From assembly GCA_030770535.1 (NCBI GenBank), contig JASVEC010000011.1, positions 1,178,001 through 1,242,000 of the forward strand: a DNA stretch of 64,000 bases. Direction: 5' to 3'. The notes under the pieces were generated by a model. That model was not told the DNA's origin. It saw only the letters and a program-made list of their open reading frames with translations, and did no database searches. The DNA comes from Batkoa obscura. Taxonomy: Eukaryota > Entomophthoromycota > Entomophthoromycetes > Entomophthorales > Batkoaceae. A program made the position numbers and the translations under genes. Shown in pieces: positions 1 to 11,074 of this stretch; within the stretch, counting starts at the first letter, position 1; every line of letters starts with the position of its first letter.

Positions 1-447
1 ACCCAACTTTTCCGTTAACTTTAAAAATAAACTTATACCTTCGCTAGGTTTATAAGGGGATGGATATTGAATCAATGTCATTAAATTACCCAACGCTTCT
101 TTACGTGGAAATTGTTGCATAATGGATATAACGGTATAATTTTTATTAAAATCTTTAGGTAATCTGATCACATTAAACCGGAACTTAGTTTGATAATTGG
201 AGTCCTCCGTTACCTTTTTCATAATTTCAAATTGTTCTTCAATGGGTTCATTCACTCGAAACGTGGCCACTTTATCTTCAAACTTGTATGTTTGCTTTTT
301 ATAATTCGTTTTTAAGGTATAGGTGCATGTTACTCCTCTTTGAATACATCGCTCACATTCTGGTAAACTACGGCAGCACTGTCGATGGATCTTTATACAT
401 TGATTACATCGTAATTGACTCTTGCTCGGTGTTTTTAGGGTTGGCAT
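1..447 (-). CDS. Zn2Cys6 (Gal4-type) transcription factor, C-terminus cut by left edge
   Basis: A frame of 149 codons runs from an ATG at 447 to the window edge with no stop. The N-terminus holds a complete binuclear zinc cluster: Cys14, 17, 24, 31, 34 and 41, spacing C-x2-C-x6-C-x6-C-x2-C-x6-C. This fold binds two Zn ions and contacts CGG-type DNA half-sites in the nucleus. Residues about 50-65 carry the linker (F-E-D-K-V-A-T-F-R-V) shared with the intact paralogs in this window, and about 120-140 carry NLMTLIQYPSP, shared with those at 8685 and 15791. It is therefore a member of the same local family. Target genes are unknown. The missing C-terminal half should hold the regulatory domain. 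No intron is seen in the part present. Confidence 0.85.
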   Translation of the reverse strand, partial: MPTLKTPSKSQLRCNQCIKIHRQCCRSLPECERCIQRGVTCTYTLKTNYKKQTYKFEDKVATFRVNEPIEEQFEIMKKVTEDSNYQTKFRFNVIRLPKDFNKNYTVISIMQQFPRKEALGNLMTLIQYPSPYKPSEGISLFLKLTEKLG

Positions 448-836
448 CTTTAATTTACTGAATTGTTATTTAGATCAAAAAGTAAAGCTTTTTTTAGAAT
501 TAGTTTGGTCATGTTGTTAAAGATTAGATTCAATTGAGTTTATTTTATTTTTTTCCTAAATTTAGTAGCTTCTGCTTTAATCATCAATTTTAACTTGTAC
601 CAATCAACTTTGGCAAGTAAAAATTTAAATAGAATTCGAAATAAGTTTAGTAATCAAAAATAATTATATCTTTTAAATAAAATAAATGGCATATGTTAGA
701 GCTATTGTTATTTTTGTTCAATAATTATAGACTATATATATACATATGAAATAGTTGATATAGACTTAAGCTATTAAACATACTTTTATTGAAGACTCAT
801 TTTCAAGAACTTTGCTTAAAAAAAATCAAGAATAAG

Positions 837-935
837 TGGATGTATTTTTTTGTTTGAAAATTTTACTAACAATTTTTCCACTCAAATAGCGCTTAAAAAA
901 TGGAAAAAGTGATGAAACCAGAGAAAACACCTCCA
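837..935 (+). repeat. MITE copy 1 (TGGGGATG...CATCCCCA family)
   Basis: A 99-bp copy with degenerate ends (starts TGGATGTATT, ends ACACCTCCA). It shares the family core, with ACTAACAATTTTTCCACTCA in the centre. A TA lies at the right end; the left flank is AG. It is non-coding and probably moved by a Tc1/mariner transposase encoded elsewhere. Confidence 0.8.
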
Positions 936-986
936 TAACTTGAACTTCAAGTTAAGCAGTTTTATTACCTAATTGCATGAAAGCAA

Positions 987-1132
987 GTTCAATTTTTACT
1001 CTCAGCTATTACTCTTCTCATTATAATTTTTACCTTGATTCAAAAAGCTCTTGCCTAGTCCATGATCCAAAAGTTCAGTTATCCAATTTTGATAGTCCAA
1101 TCAAGGGTGGCTCAAAGAAGTAAAAATTGAAC
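987..1132. repeat. Inverted repeat, 14-bp perfect arms
   Basis: The arms gttcaatttttact (987-1000) and agtaaaaattgaac (1119-1132) are perfect reverse complements about 118 bp apart. Further, looser complementary A/T tracts lie inside and beyond. It may be an old foldback element or a chance hairpin in AT-rich DNA. Confidence 0.4.
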
Positions 1133-1429
1133 CAAAGTAAAAATTACAACAGCAAGAGTAATTGTAACAACTTTTTTTAAAATAGCTAGTTTATTATAAA
1201 GTAAACAACTAATGATAAGGTGATAGGGTTAAGTGTCTGATTTTATTATCTTATTATTTTGTATAAATACTTTAACAACAGTTATTTTTAACCTTTGATT
1301 TAGAATTTGACATTTAAATTTAATTATGTTCTGCAAGGCAGTCTCACTGAGTTATAATAAATAATTGAAAGAAAAATAGTATATTAATTTTGTTTATTAA
1401 TAAGTGGACTAATAAAATTTATCGTTCTA

Positions 1430-3185
1430 ATACTACTATTAACAGTTTTGTTCATTAAGCTAGATCTTGATGGCTTTTCTAAACGAGTTAAATGACTTAA
1501 ACTTGTATTTAAAACCGTTTTGTACTTGGAACCGGCTTTTTCATTGTAGCGTGAAAGGAAGACAATACCTTATGAGAATAAACTTATATCATAATTAACT
1601 AAATAGCTCATTGGTATTCGAACAAATAAGTCCAACAATAAAGAGCATTCTTTTAAAACGTTATTTAGATGATCAAAATCAGCCCCAGAATTTGAATGAT
1701 TTATTCTTGATGAATAATCTAAATTGTAAAACTTTAAAGTATAAGCAAAAAATATAATGCTGAGATTGAAATAAAATATGAGTTTGATAAATCCTTATCA
1801 CTGAGGTATATAGCGTACCAGTAAACTTCATTTCAATTTTTGAGAAAAAATTAATATAATGGGCCTTAATACATTTGATTCTCTCAACTAAGAATACTAA
1901 TTTATCACCTAAATCCAAATATAGGTTAGTATTTGGATTTTGGGAATCTTGCTTTAATAAGACAAATGAATGTGTTATTGCTGTCAGGTTATTATAGAAG
2001 GAGCATAAAGGAGTTATACGATAAGTTTCGAGATCTTTGTTCAATGAACTGATATGTTCCTTTGAATTGTTATCTAGACTCACCAATATCTTTTTGTAAT
2101 TTGTAAATATTAAATCCACTTCATAACGTTGTGTTATATCAAAATTATAAAATAGAGAGTAAACTGAAGCGTAAAAACCAGTTAATGTGAAAAGTAGTAC
2201 AACCTTTCAGCCTTTAGCTCTTTTTAGCATTTGGGGTAGAAAGAGATAGACTTAAGCTTTATTAGGGTATATCTAAGTATCTATTTATGTTTTTATATAT
2301 CCATGGAACTGAGTGAAAATTCACTATTAATAGAGAAACCGATTGCATATAGCTTATCTGTTGTTTGATTCTATGTGGAAACTCAAATTCACTTCTCAAC
2401 TCATCTAAAAGGTAGTCAATAAACATCTTATTAATTTCATTATCGTCCATATGGTAAAGTCCAATATGTATTGTGGTCATTTGTAATACTATTGGCTTAT
2501 TGCTGAAATTGAACTTTTCTCTATTAAATAAAGGAAAGGTCACATTGGTTTTGTTGAAATACTGGTTAACTGCTTCATCCAATATATGGGGATGTTTTTT
2601 TTGATTTCATCACTCTTTCCATTTTCAAGCACTATTTGAGTAGAACTGTTAGTAAAATTCTTAAACAAAAAAATACATCCCCATATGCTTTAAATTGTTC
2701 ATCTTTGCTAGTACTAATTTTGATTTTTTCTCAGATACTTTAACTTCCTTTACCTTCTTTCTAAATAGTTCAATTGTATTTGAAAGCAGCTCCGCCTCTT
2801 TTTTTGATTTGGAGTGAGATGAAACTTGTACTAATATCATCAAATTTAATAATAAAAACCTATTAGGCATTTTGTATAATGCTTCCTTAATCTCGAATAA
2901 ACTATTTAACTTTTTATCAGCAACAACTATCCTAAAAGTATGTACTAAATGCTTTGAATACGTTTTGAACTTTATTTTATTTTCATTTCTTTTAAGATCA
3001 GCTTTGCTATTTGTGTCTAGTTTGTCCTTAGTCGTATTACTTCTAACTTGATGAAACCTCTTCATTAAAATATTCATTGAGTTAAGACACTCTTTTGATC
3101 TACTTGTATATATTTTATATCTAGTTAATCATCTATCACATTTCTTATTACTATCATGGTGTGTGTTGGGTGAAATTGTTAGATT
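1430..3185 (-). pseudogene. Decayed Zn2Cys6 transcription factor paralog, interrupted by a MITE
   Basis: Three separate open stretches on the minus strand (about 3077-2684, 2582-2262 and 2119-1679) match successive parts of the intact family members at 4887 and 8685. Examples are the stretch with LNLMILVQ, the stretch with FPHRIKQQISYMQS, and the stretch with LCSFYNNLTAITHSFVLLK. Beyond the last, about 1560-1430 still resembles the family C-terminus (IVFLSRYNEKA). Upstream, about 3185-3090 aligns with the zinc cluster: a KKCDR segment and a KEC end remain but several cysteines are lost. Stops and frame changes separate the blocks, and a 97-bp MITE sits at 2587-2683. It is a dead copy of the local family, not a functional gene. 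Confidence 0.75.
2587..2683 (-). repeat. MITE copy 2, inserted in the regulator pseudogene
   Basis: A 97-bp element bounded by TGGGGATG and CATCCCCA, flanked on each side by TA (2585-2586 and 2684-2685), the target-site duplication expected of Tc1/mariner relatives. Removing the element plus one TA leaves the flanking codons in the same phase, so it landed in a formerly coding stretch. Confidence 0.9.
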
Positions 3186-3189
3186 CGGT

Positions 3190-4886
3190 AAAGTAGTAAA
3201 AATTGATTTTATTATCATCCATTATAGAAATTAGGTTAAAAAGTAAGGATGTTGAACTTTGTTAGTGATGTTTATTAGATTCTTTCATAAGTCTTTTATT
3301 AATTCGAGCAAATCTAACATGGTAAGGGTTTATACATTGCGATAGTAAATAATTTTAGTATAAGATGGACCTTGTTTTAACATAAATTGAATTCACTGTT
3401 GCAACCAATAGCATCTGGTGATTTTTCAAGTAGAATAGCAAACTTATAGAAAGACCTAATAGAACAAAATAATAAATTATTCAGAAAGTACACTTCTTAC
3501 TTATATAGCCAACTTACTAAAGTAAATATATTAAAAAAGGCGTGATGACTAGGTCATACTTTTACTTATAAAAAACTACTGAAATACCTTTTGCATAACC
3601 CGAGAACTTAGAAATAGTGCACTTTCGAAGGTTTTTTGTTTCTTGGTAGTTGAAATACACAGTGATATATAAATATATATCTTTAACAGTTTAAATTACT
3701 TGGGAGTCGGTTAAACTCATTGTTGTTATTTGGTTTTTGTAAATAGAGAAAATGGATTCCTAAGCACATCATTATTGGTGTTTTGAAATTTTTTGTTAAA
3801 AATTAAGATTGAGAAGTCAATGCTATTGCACTTTATACTTTTTCGGTTAATTTATATAAACCTCTATCAGGCTATAAAGCTAAAGTGATATATCATTTAT
3901 CTTATAATTCATTATTGCTTAAAAATATTCTAAAGTGGAACTTTAATTTTAAATTGATGATAAATCAATCAATATTAGGTATGATGGATTTACTGTTGGT
4001 TTTAATATTGATACAATGCATTTGAGTTTTATTCTTTTAAGGTGGGACTTCCATGCTAGTGAATTTAAGAACACGGTTTAAAATAACTTTTTAACTAAAG
4101 TTAGATTCAAATCTACAGAATCTATAAAATACAGTGGAAAAAAAAGCAAGTCCATCATAGTTTTTTTTTTGAAAAACAGAGTTTGGAGAATTTAGTCTAT
4201 AAGGTACAGGAGAAAAATTCAAACAAAGGCTAGCTTTTAAGTTTAGTAAATACTTTATCCAGGGTTTAAGCTCATGTCTCTAAAGAAGTAGTCAAGAAAG
4301 GTTTTGAGCATTCAATTTCGGCTGTTAAGTGTGTAGTAGATAGTGAGATTGTTTTTGTTGATATTGAGCTATTTACATTCAGAGTGGAGAGATGTTGATT
4401 TATAGATAACTTGAGCCATAACTTGCAATTTTTTTAATCAACTCGATTTTGTACAACATTGTATAGTAAATTTTGTATATTAACATTCGTTCAAATTTAG
4501 GTTTAAATACCTTATAAAAACAATGGCTTTATTAAAACAACTTCAACGTTTTTAATCTCCCAATGTTAAACAAACCTAGACTTTATACTGACATCTAGAT
4601 TTTCTTAATATTAAGATCTAGATTATTTATCATTCCTCGTTAGTACCTATTTGTAATCTTGCTTTTAGTTAACCAAAAATATAAAAACAGGAAAAGGATA
4701 AAGTATTTATCTTATTGAAAACTTTAAATTAATAAATTTACTTTCGGCTAAACGGACAAATAGCAAATTGGAATATTAAAGCTCACTACCACAAAACTTT
4801 AAGAATCTTAATGAAAAGGCATTCCTATATACTATATAAGCTAAAGGAATTTAGATTAAAATAGTTTTTAATTAATTTTAATCTCA
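3190..4886. other. Gene-poor AT-rich interval
   Basis: No recognisable gene. A plus-strand stretch of about 43 open codons at 4270-4396 has a protein-like composition, and a shorter open stretch precedes it, but neither resembles a known family. These may be remnants of decayed coding sequence. The last few hundred bases serve as the promoter of the regulator at 4887. Confidence 0.5.
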
Positions 4887-6668
4887 ATGCTAAAAGCTAG
4901 TAATACTATAACTCGTAGCCAAAATAGATGTGACAGGTGTGTCCAACTTCATCGTAAATGTGATAGATTATTACCCAAATGTCTATATTGCGAAAAAAGG
5001 CAAAAAGAATGCAGTTATCCAAATAAGAATGCGTATGGTAAACAATTGTATATGATTGAAGAGAATATAATGAGCTTTAAAGTTATCGATCCACTTAAGC
5101 AAAATAATAAAAAGAAAAAGGAAAAAAGAATTTTCGTAATGAGTGTAATAAAAACGCATATAAAAAATAAACCATACAAGTGTAGTTTAAGATCAAAAAA
5201 TAATTCGTCTGTAATGGATTTACTTAACAAATATGAGCAAGTTAAAACACTTGATAATAGTAGAGAGTTATGTACTTCTTTTGGTAATTTCCAAAATATT
5301 CACCGGATAATGAGCTTACGCAATATAATAACATCACCAAAGCGCTCACCTACAACAGCAGAAGCTACATACTTTTCTGCATTATTAAAATCAAGTATAA
5401 ATTTGGCAGCACTTGTGCGAAAACATTGGACTAGCTATTTTGGTATATTTAATTTTGAAAACATGAACTATTTCAATTCAATAATAAACAAAGCTATAGA
5501 TAATTATTTTGCTTACAATAATAAAACGTTTCCTATGTTTGTAAGAGAAAATTTCAAACTATCGTCAAAGAATGAGACTTTAAGAATGGCTATATTAGTA
5601 TGTGGTTTAAAATACATGGAGAAATGTGAAATTGCTAGTAATTTAATGGAATACTTTGAAGCTAAATTGAGGATGGTAATAGGGATACCACATCAAATTA
5701 AACCGAGTTTAAGCAATTTACAATCAATCGCAGCATTATTAGTAGGATTTAGCTCTATTACTTGGATACGAGATCAATTTGAATTATATCTCGCCATATT
5801 TGAGAAGCTAGCACAAACTCTTGGGTTACATATGACATATAAAAATATGGATGCTATGTATAAGCTAGAACGCGCCATGACGTATTCTTCGATTACAATG
5901 ATACAACTTGCATATAAGTTAGTATCTGGGAGTTATTTTTCAAAGCCTGAAAGGCCTAGATATTTAAGCATAAAGTATATCAAAATTTTAGATAGGCTAT
6001 TGACTTGCAAAATAGTTTCTACTGAAAGTCAAAACAGTAAAGCTTTTGATCTTGATTGCAATATTATCTTAAGCTCCTTTTATAACGATTTCAGTCTTGT
6101 CACTTTCTCAATACTTTTACTCAAAGAAAGTCATCTAAAATTGGCCAGCTGTGACAGCTCTCTAAGTAGAACAATATTTAAACTAATGAACAAAGCAGAT
6201 TTTCTGAGGAGCCATTATTGTAAACTTTTGATTTTAGTGGGAGTTAATGATAATTCAAAAACATATCGCATTAAGGTATTAAGATATCAACAAATAATAT
6301 TGTTTTTTTCACATTATTTAAAATTTGTTATTCAATCTTTAAAATTCCCACAAATTTACACTTCAAATAATCATAATCAAAGTAAACAAATGAAAGAATC
6401 AGATTATTTCAATACTATATTAATAGAGTGCTATTTAGTCATTAATTATGGGATAAGGTTACCCTCTTATCATATGTTTCATTTTGGTTTGGGAATGATT
6501 ATTCAGTGCTTAATATTTCTTTTAAAATACAAAGGTAAAAGTATGCTGAATTTTAATGGTATTGTTAAAGATGGAATAAACTACATGAATGGGTTAAGTA
6601 GTATCAATAATTTCTATAATTTAGCAACAGATAATATTGAAAGTATTGAATACTCAAAAGTAAAATAA
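4887..6668 (+). CDS. Zn2Cys6 transcription factor, local family member
   Basis: A 593-residue uninterrupted frame. The zinc cluster has Cys15, 18, 25, 32, 35 and 42, with the basic CDRCVQLHRKCDR core that contacts DNA. Just after it comes KQLYMIEENIMSFKV (about 52-66), a motif shared by all intact paralogs here. Residues about 205-320 look like a divergent fungal_trans middle-homology region (PF04082-like): a TFP-F entry, MAILVCGLKYME, IPHQIKPSLSNLQS and a closing LGLHM. A hydrophobic segment (FGLGMIIQCLIFLLKY) near 535-550 is also conserved in paralogs. It should act in the nucleus as a dimeric regulator; its targets are unknown. The start is the first ATG ahead of the zinc cluster. No intron is seen. 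Confidence 0.9.
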   Translation: MLKASNTITRSQNRCDRCVQLHRKCDRLLPKCLYCEKRQKECSYPNKNAYGKQLYMIEENIMSFKVIDPLKQNNKKKKEKRIFVMSVIKTHIKNKPYKCSLRSKNNSSVMDLLNKYEQVKTLDNSRELCTSFGNFQNIHRIMSLRNIITSPKRSPTTAEATYFSALLKSSINLAALVRKHWTSYFGIFNFENMNYFNSIINKAIDNYFAYNNKTFPMFVRENFKLSSKNETLRMAILVCGLKYMEKCEIASNLMEYFEAKLRMVIGIPHQIKPSLSNLQSIAALLVGFSSITWIRDQFELYLAIFEKLAQTLGLHMTYKNMDAMYKLERAMTYSSITMIQLAYKLVSGSYFSKPERPRYLSIKYIKILDRLLTCKIVSTESQNSKAFDLDCNIILSSFYNDFSLVTFSILLLKESHLKLASCDSSLSRTIFKLMNKADFLRSHYCKLLILVGVNDNSKTYRIKVLRYQQIILFFSHYLKFVIQSLKFPQIYTSNNHNQSKQMKESDYFNTILIECYLVINYGIRLPSYHMFHFGLGMIIQCLIFLLKYKGKSMLNFNGIVKDGINYMNGLSSINNFYNLATDNIESIEYSKVK

Positions 6669-6739
6669 TACCCTTTTTGTTTTGTTTTGTTTTTTAATTT
6701 AAATAAAAGTACTTTTATAAAGATTTTATTGTTTATATA

Positions 6740-6839
6740 TGGGGATGTATTTTTGTGTTTGAGAATTTTACTAACAATTTTTCCACTCAAATAACGCTTA
6801 AAAGATAGAAAAAGTGATGAAGCCAAAAAAACATCCTCG
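6740..6839 (+). repeat. MITE copy 3, just downstream of a regulator gene
   Basis: A 100-bp copy starting TGGGGATGTATTTTTGTGTT with the family core, ending ACATCCTCG. TA flanks both sides. It lies 71 bp after the stop codon at 6668, within the likely 3' untranslated or terminator region. Confidence 0.85.
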
Positions 6840-6844
6840 TATTC

Positions 6845-8684
6845 TAAAACAAATAAATACTTGAAAGGTGTTATTATATATTAATATGATAAAATCTTTA
6901 AAAAAATTTTAGCGAAATTTCTTGACTATTTTTTATTATTTAAAGAGTTATAAAAAAGTATGTAAAAATCTATCTTTTATTGAAACAATCATTGTAGTCA
7001 TGATATTTGATTGCATGTTTAAAAAACATATTAAAATAACTAATTTCAAATATTTTTCTATGGTTATAAAGTTTAATAATTTAAGCTAATGTGAAAAACT
7101 CTGTTATATATTGTAAAACTTTAATGTTTAAATTACACTTAAGTAAAAATACAAAAAAATATCCCAGATAATCACACAAATTATCTAACAATACACAAAT
7201 TAAAGGTATACAAAGTTATACTTTTCAATCTATAAGTTTCATTCTTATTTTTAAAACAAATAAAATAAGACAAATAATAAAAAAGCTGGCTAAGTAACAA
7301 AATATTTTAATATGTCGATTCTTTCTGTTTAAAGGGGGATGGAACCTTGAGTGTTTTATTATATTAATAATAAAGTATTGAATACTTAAGCTACCCAAAT
7401 TAAGGGATGAAAGTCACCAATGAAGTCCCTTTTTGACAAACTGAAAATTACACAACTAATTCTCATTTTCGAAAGTAGTTGGGAAAGTGAAATATAACCC
7501 ATTTTACTTATGTTTTCTAAAATATTCCCCATAGATAATGGTGAGTTTATTAGCTATATTTAGTTTAGCTACGTCATATTTTAAATTAATAAATGAATTA
7601 AGGTTTTGGATCTTACCAAATTTGCATTTTGTATTTTGTATTTTTAAACATTTCGATTCTTCATTAAATATTACTTCTTTTAATTTTATACTCAAAATTT
7701 TATAAAATTCAACTAAACTGAGCTAAAGATATGAATTTGTACTTTGTCATAAATATGTATATGTAATATTCATTTTAGATTATAGAAAATTAAAGCTTGT
7801 ATATTTGGTATATTTAAATCCTATACTTTCAACGTGAACAAATATTAAGCGATATTGAAAATGCCAAAATCTACGTGCTTTTCCTGGTAAATCATCTTTC
7901 TATTTGTAGTATGGCAAACTTCGTAAATCAATAGTATAGTAAAAATTAACGTGCTAAATAAAACTAAGTATATTGCATTTTTATTTACAAATCATTTGAA
8001 AAATCATATAATATATTTTTTAGATTAGAATATAAACTTCCTTGTGTACGTCTATTATGCTTCTTTTTAAATTTTATAAAAGTCTTTAGAGACATTTTTG
8101 TAAGGCACAAAACTAAAAGTTATTTGATGTATAACGAGACATTTCATTAATAATTAAATATGATAACAATTTTGTATTTATTATTAAATCGTATGCTATT
8201 AAATCATTAGGCAGAAATTTACGAAAACCATAATAGAGTTTTTTATGGCTTAGCTCATGAAGGTTAAATCAATACAAAGATGATAACTGGCTCCCTTTTA
8301 CACTAAATAAAAAGCTATGTGTGTCCTTATGATTTTGTTTAAGTAAAATAATTGACATAGCTATGTCAATATCTGTTAAGTTGAAACTCAGAATTATCAC
8401 TTTTTACAAGTTTACATTATAAAGGCTATTAATAGAAACAGGAATATTTAGCGCATATATTGAATTTTTGTTAATAAACAAGATTTAAATTATTGTGTAA
8501 TTACGGTAATGAATAAACTAAACAAATGTGTTATTGGCCTTGAAATAGGAATAACTGAGGCAGATTTTAGATAAATTAATCAATAAGCTTTTAGTATCTA
8601 GTACCTCAAATTTTTGCGACTTTTGTAAAAGTATACTGAAACCCTTTTAACTTTTTTTAACTTTTTTTATTTTCGTAATATTGA
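6845..8684. other. AT-rich intergenic interval between two regulator paralogs
   Basis: Nothing recognisable. Short open stretches (for example about 63 codons at 7504-7695 on the minus strand) lack family resemblance and have the A+T-driven composition of chance frames. T-rich tracts just before 8685 fit a fungal promoter. Confidence 0.5.
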
Positions 8685-10412
8685 ATGGAATCAGAGATAC
8701 AAACTACTTCCCGTAGTTCAACTAGGTGCGACAGATGTATAAAACTCCATCGAAAATGCAACAGAGCACTACCAAATTGTCAATATTGTGAAAAAAGGAA
8801 AGCATTGTGCACTTATTTAACAAAGAATATATATAGTAAACAGTTGCTTACAATAGAGGATAATATATCTAGTTTTAAGTTAGAAGGGTCAGCAAAAAAG
8901 AGGGTCGCAAGTAAAGTTAAACTGCGAAAAGAAAAAATAGAAAGCAAAGATATATATAGCGAGGGATTACAGCTAGTTAAATCAATAAAGGCCTTTCAAA
9001 ACCAAACAGTATTAGAAATATTTAGAAGTTATCCAGACAAGAGATCTTTCCAAAATTTGATGACTTTGTTTCAATATCCATCACTATTTAGTCAAAATGA
9101 GAATCAATCTGTTTTGCTGGACTTAAGCTTAAAATTTGCACCATTAGTAAAGAGTCAAAGAACACTTAGACCACAGAGTATGCCAGAAACAAGAAGGATA
9201 GTAAATTTAAATTTAATATTAAATAAAGCATACATGAGTTTTTTTGTGCATAGTAATAAAATATTCCCAGTATTTATAAGGTCACATTTTGATATTTCTT
9301 CAAAGGAGGATCCTTTAAAGATGTCAATATTATTAGTTGGTTTAAATTATATGGAAAAAAATCAAGTAACTAACTACCTTCAAGGATATTTCAAAAGTAA
9401 ACTTAGAATTCATCTTGGTATACCCCATTTAATCAAACCAACGTTACAAAATGTGCAGGCAATTTCTGTACTATTATTTTATTCACATTCAATTAATTGG
9501 GTTTATTCTCAATTCACAAATTATCTTGCATATTGTGCAAAAGCGATCCACCTTTTAGGCCTAGATTGCTATTCCAATAAAATCCATCCATATAAGTTAC
9601 TCGAAAGAGCCATGCTGTGCTCATGCCTAACAATGCTTCAAACTTTTATTATTTTAATAACCGGATTTTATTTATCTATGCCACGAAAGCCAAAATATTT
9701 ATTATATCAATATTTTAATGTTAGAGTTAATCTTGCAAGTAATAACAAAGTGATGTTTATTAGCAAAGAAAGCTTTGATATAAATTGCAAAATTACAATG
9801 TGTTCATTTTACTGTGATTTAAGTTTAGTAGCATTCCATATTCGTTTACTAAAAGAAAGTTACATAGCCCATAATGATGATGATACAAGGATAAAAGAAG
9901 TAACAGTACATCTGCTGAATAAAATTAAAAAAGTGAAAGAGCATTACTTTACTATAATTATTCAACTAGATATACCATCATATACAGGAGGCTTAAGTCC
10001 ATCAATTCAAGTTTATCTAAATATCATATTATTTCTTTGTCATTTTTTGAAATTTTTTTCATTATCTCTAAAATTTTATCATCCTATGCAAATAGATACA
10101 GCTCACTTTTCAACTCAGCTTTCACTAGAAAACGAAACGAAATATTTAAACGAAATATTAATCGAGTGCCATTTAACTATTGTTTATGGTACAAGGTTAA
10201 AGATACTTGAAATGTTTAGCTTTGGGTTGGGTATAATTACTCAATGTATCATCTTTCTTATTCGGTATAAAGCAAAAAGTAGTCTGAGTTTTAATAATAC
10301 GGTTGAAAATGGATTAAACTATTTGAAACAGTCAAGTAAAATTGAAATTTTTCACACCATGGCTACTATCAATATCAATATTATTGAATATATCAAAAGT
10401 AAATACGCTTGA
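8685..10412 (+). CDS. Zn2Cys6 transcription factor, closest paralog of the gene at 4887
   Basis: A 575-residue intronless frame. The zinc cluster has Cys15, 18, 25, 32, 35 and 42 in the same register as the gene at 4887, with TRCDRCIKLHRKCNR. The shared linker KQLLTIEDNISSFKL follows. NLMTLFQYPSL (about 125-135), IPHLIKPTLQN and FGLGIITQCIIFLIRYKAKS match the paralogs. The two genes share orientation and layout and are probably a tandem duplication, now well diverged. The predicted role is sequence-specific transcription control in the nucleus. The effector ligand and targets cannot be read from the sequence. A 34-bp inverted repeat and a MITE follow the stop codon. Confidence 0.9.
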   Translation: MESEIQTTSRSSTRCDRCIKLHRKCNRALPNCQYCEKRKALCTYLTKNIYSKQLLTIEDNISSFKLEGSAKKRVASKVKLRKEKIESKDIYSEGLQLVKSIKAFQNQTVLEIFRSYPDKRSFQNLMTLFQYPSLFSQNENQSVLLDLSLKFAPLVKSQRTLRPQSMPETRRIVNLNLILNKAYMSFFVHSNKIFPVFIRSHFDISSKEDPLKMSILLVGLNYMEKNQVTNYLQGYFKSKLRIHLGIPHLIKPTLQNVQAISVLLFYSHSINWVYSQFTNYLAYCAKAIHLLGLDCYSNKIHPYKLLERAMLCSCLTMLQTFIILITGFYLSMPRKPKYLLYQYFNVRVNLASNNKVMFISKESFDINCKITMCSFYCDLSLVAFHIRLLKESYIAHNDDDTRIKEVTVHLLNKIKKVKEHYFTIIIQLDIPSYTGGLSPSIQVYLNIILFLCHFLKFFSLSLKFYHPMQIDTAHFSTQLSLENETKYLNEILIECHLTIVYGTRLKILEMFSFGLGIITQCIIFLIRYKAKSSLSFNNTVENGLNYLKQSSKIEIFHTMATININIIEYIKSKYA

Positions 10413-10600
10413 AATTTAAAGTTTAAGTACTTTTGTTCTTTACTGTTAGTGGTAAATTTTAATAAATTTACAATTTCATTCTTTTATAAGCTATTAAATG
10501 TTAATACTATTTATCATTTATAATTTATTAAACAAAATTCTTATATTCGACTAAAAAGCAATGAAATAAACAATATTAAATTAAACTATGTTTAAAGAAA

Positions 10601-10731
10601 TTTGATGAACCTTAATATGATCAAACAGTAAATACACGTAAAGTCAATCTTCTTGTGTACCCTCTAATACCTTAAAGCAAGTACTCTTCTTTATTTATAT
10701 TTACTGTTTGATCATATTAAAGTTCATCAAA
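10601..10731. repeat. Long inverted repeat (34-bp arms, 63-bp loop)
   Basis: The left arm 10601-10634 and right arm 10698-10731 are reverse complements at 33 of 34 positions. They share TTTACTGTTTGATCATATTA. Transcribed, this would form a strong hairpin 190 bp after the upstream regulator stop codon. It may be a small foldback/MITE of a second family or a structured 3' end. No clear target duplication is visible. Confidence 0.75.
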
Positions 10732-10786
10732 TAGTAAAAATGAAACAAATATAATTAAGCATTTGATTGATGACTTTAAGTGTATA

Positions 10787-10887
10787 TGGGGATGTTTTTT
10801 TTGGTTTCATTATTTTTTCCATTTTTTAAGCGTTATTTGAAAGGAAAGATTGCTAGTAAAATTCTTAAACAAAAAAATACATCCCCA
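10787..10887 (-). repeat. MITE copy 4, near-consensus
   Basis: A 101-bp element with intact ends (TGGGGATG and CATCCCCA) and TA on both sides. Its terminal ~22 bp are inverted repeats of each other. It is one of the best-preserved copies and so probably among the youngest in the window. Confidence 0.9.
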
Positions 10888-11074
10888 TATACAGACCTTT
10901 GGTACATACTTATTCTTTTCGCGCTCATTATCTTAAGTATAAAGTAAATGACCACGACTTTATATAAAACTTAAATTAATTGCCTATTCTGGCGCTTTGT
11001 GTGAAAAATTAGCATTGAACTTATAAAAAATTTGATTGTATTATTTCATTACATATTATTTTATTATTACAGCT

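Noticed and set aside
6740-6839. A recurring peptide (KRYLSGKIVSKIL) in minus-strand frames over MITE copies at 6740, 23447 and 56851
   Set aside because: It is simply one stop-free frame of the shared MITE sequence. The element is only ~100 bp, and other copies break the frame, so it is not evidence of a coding domain.
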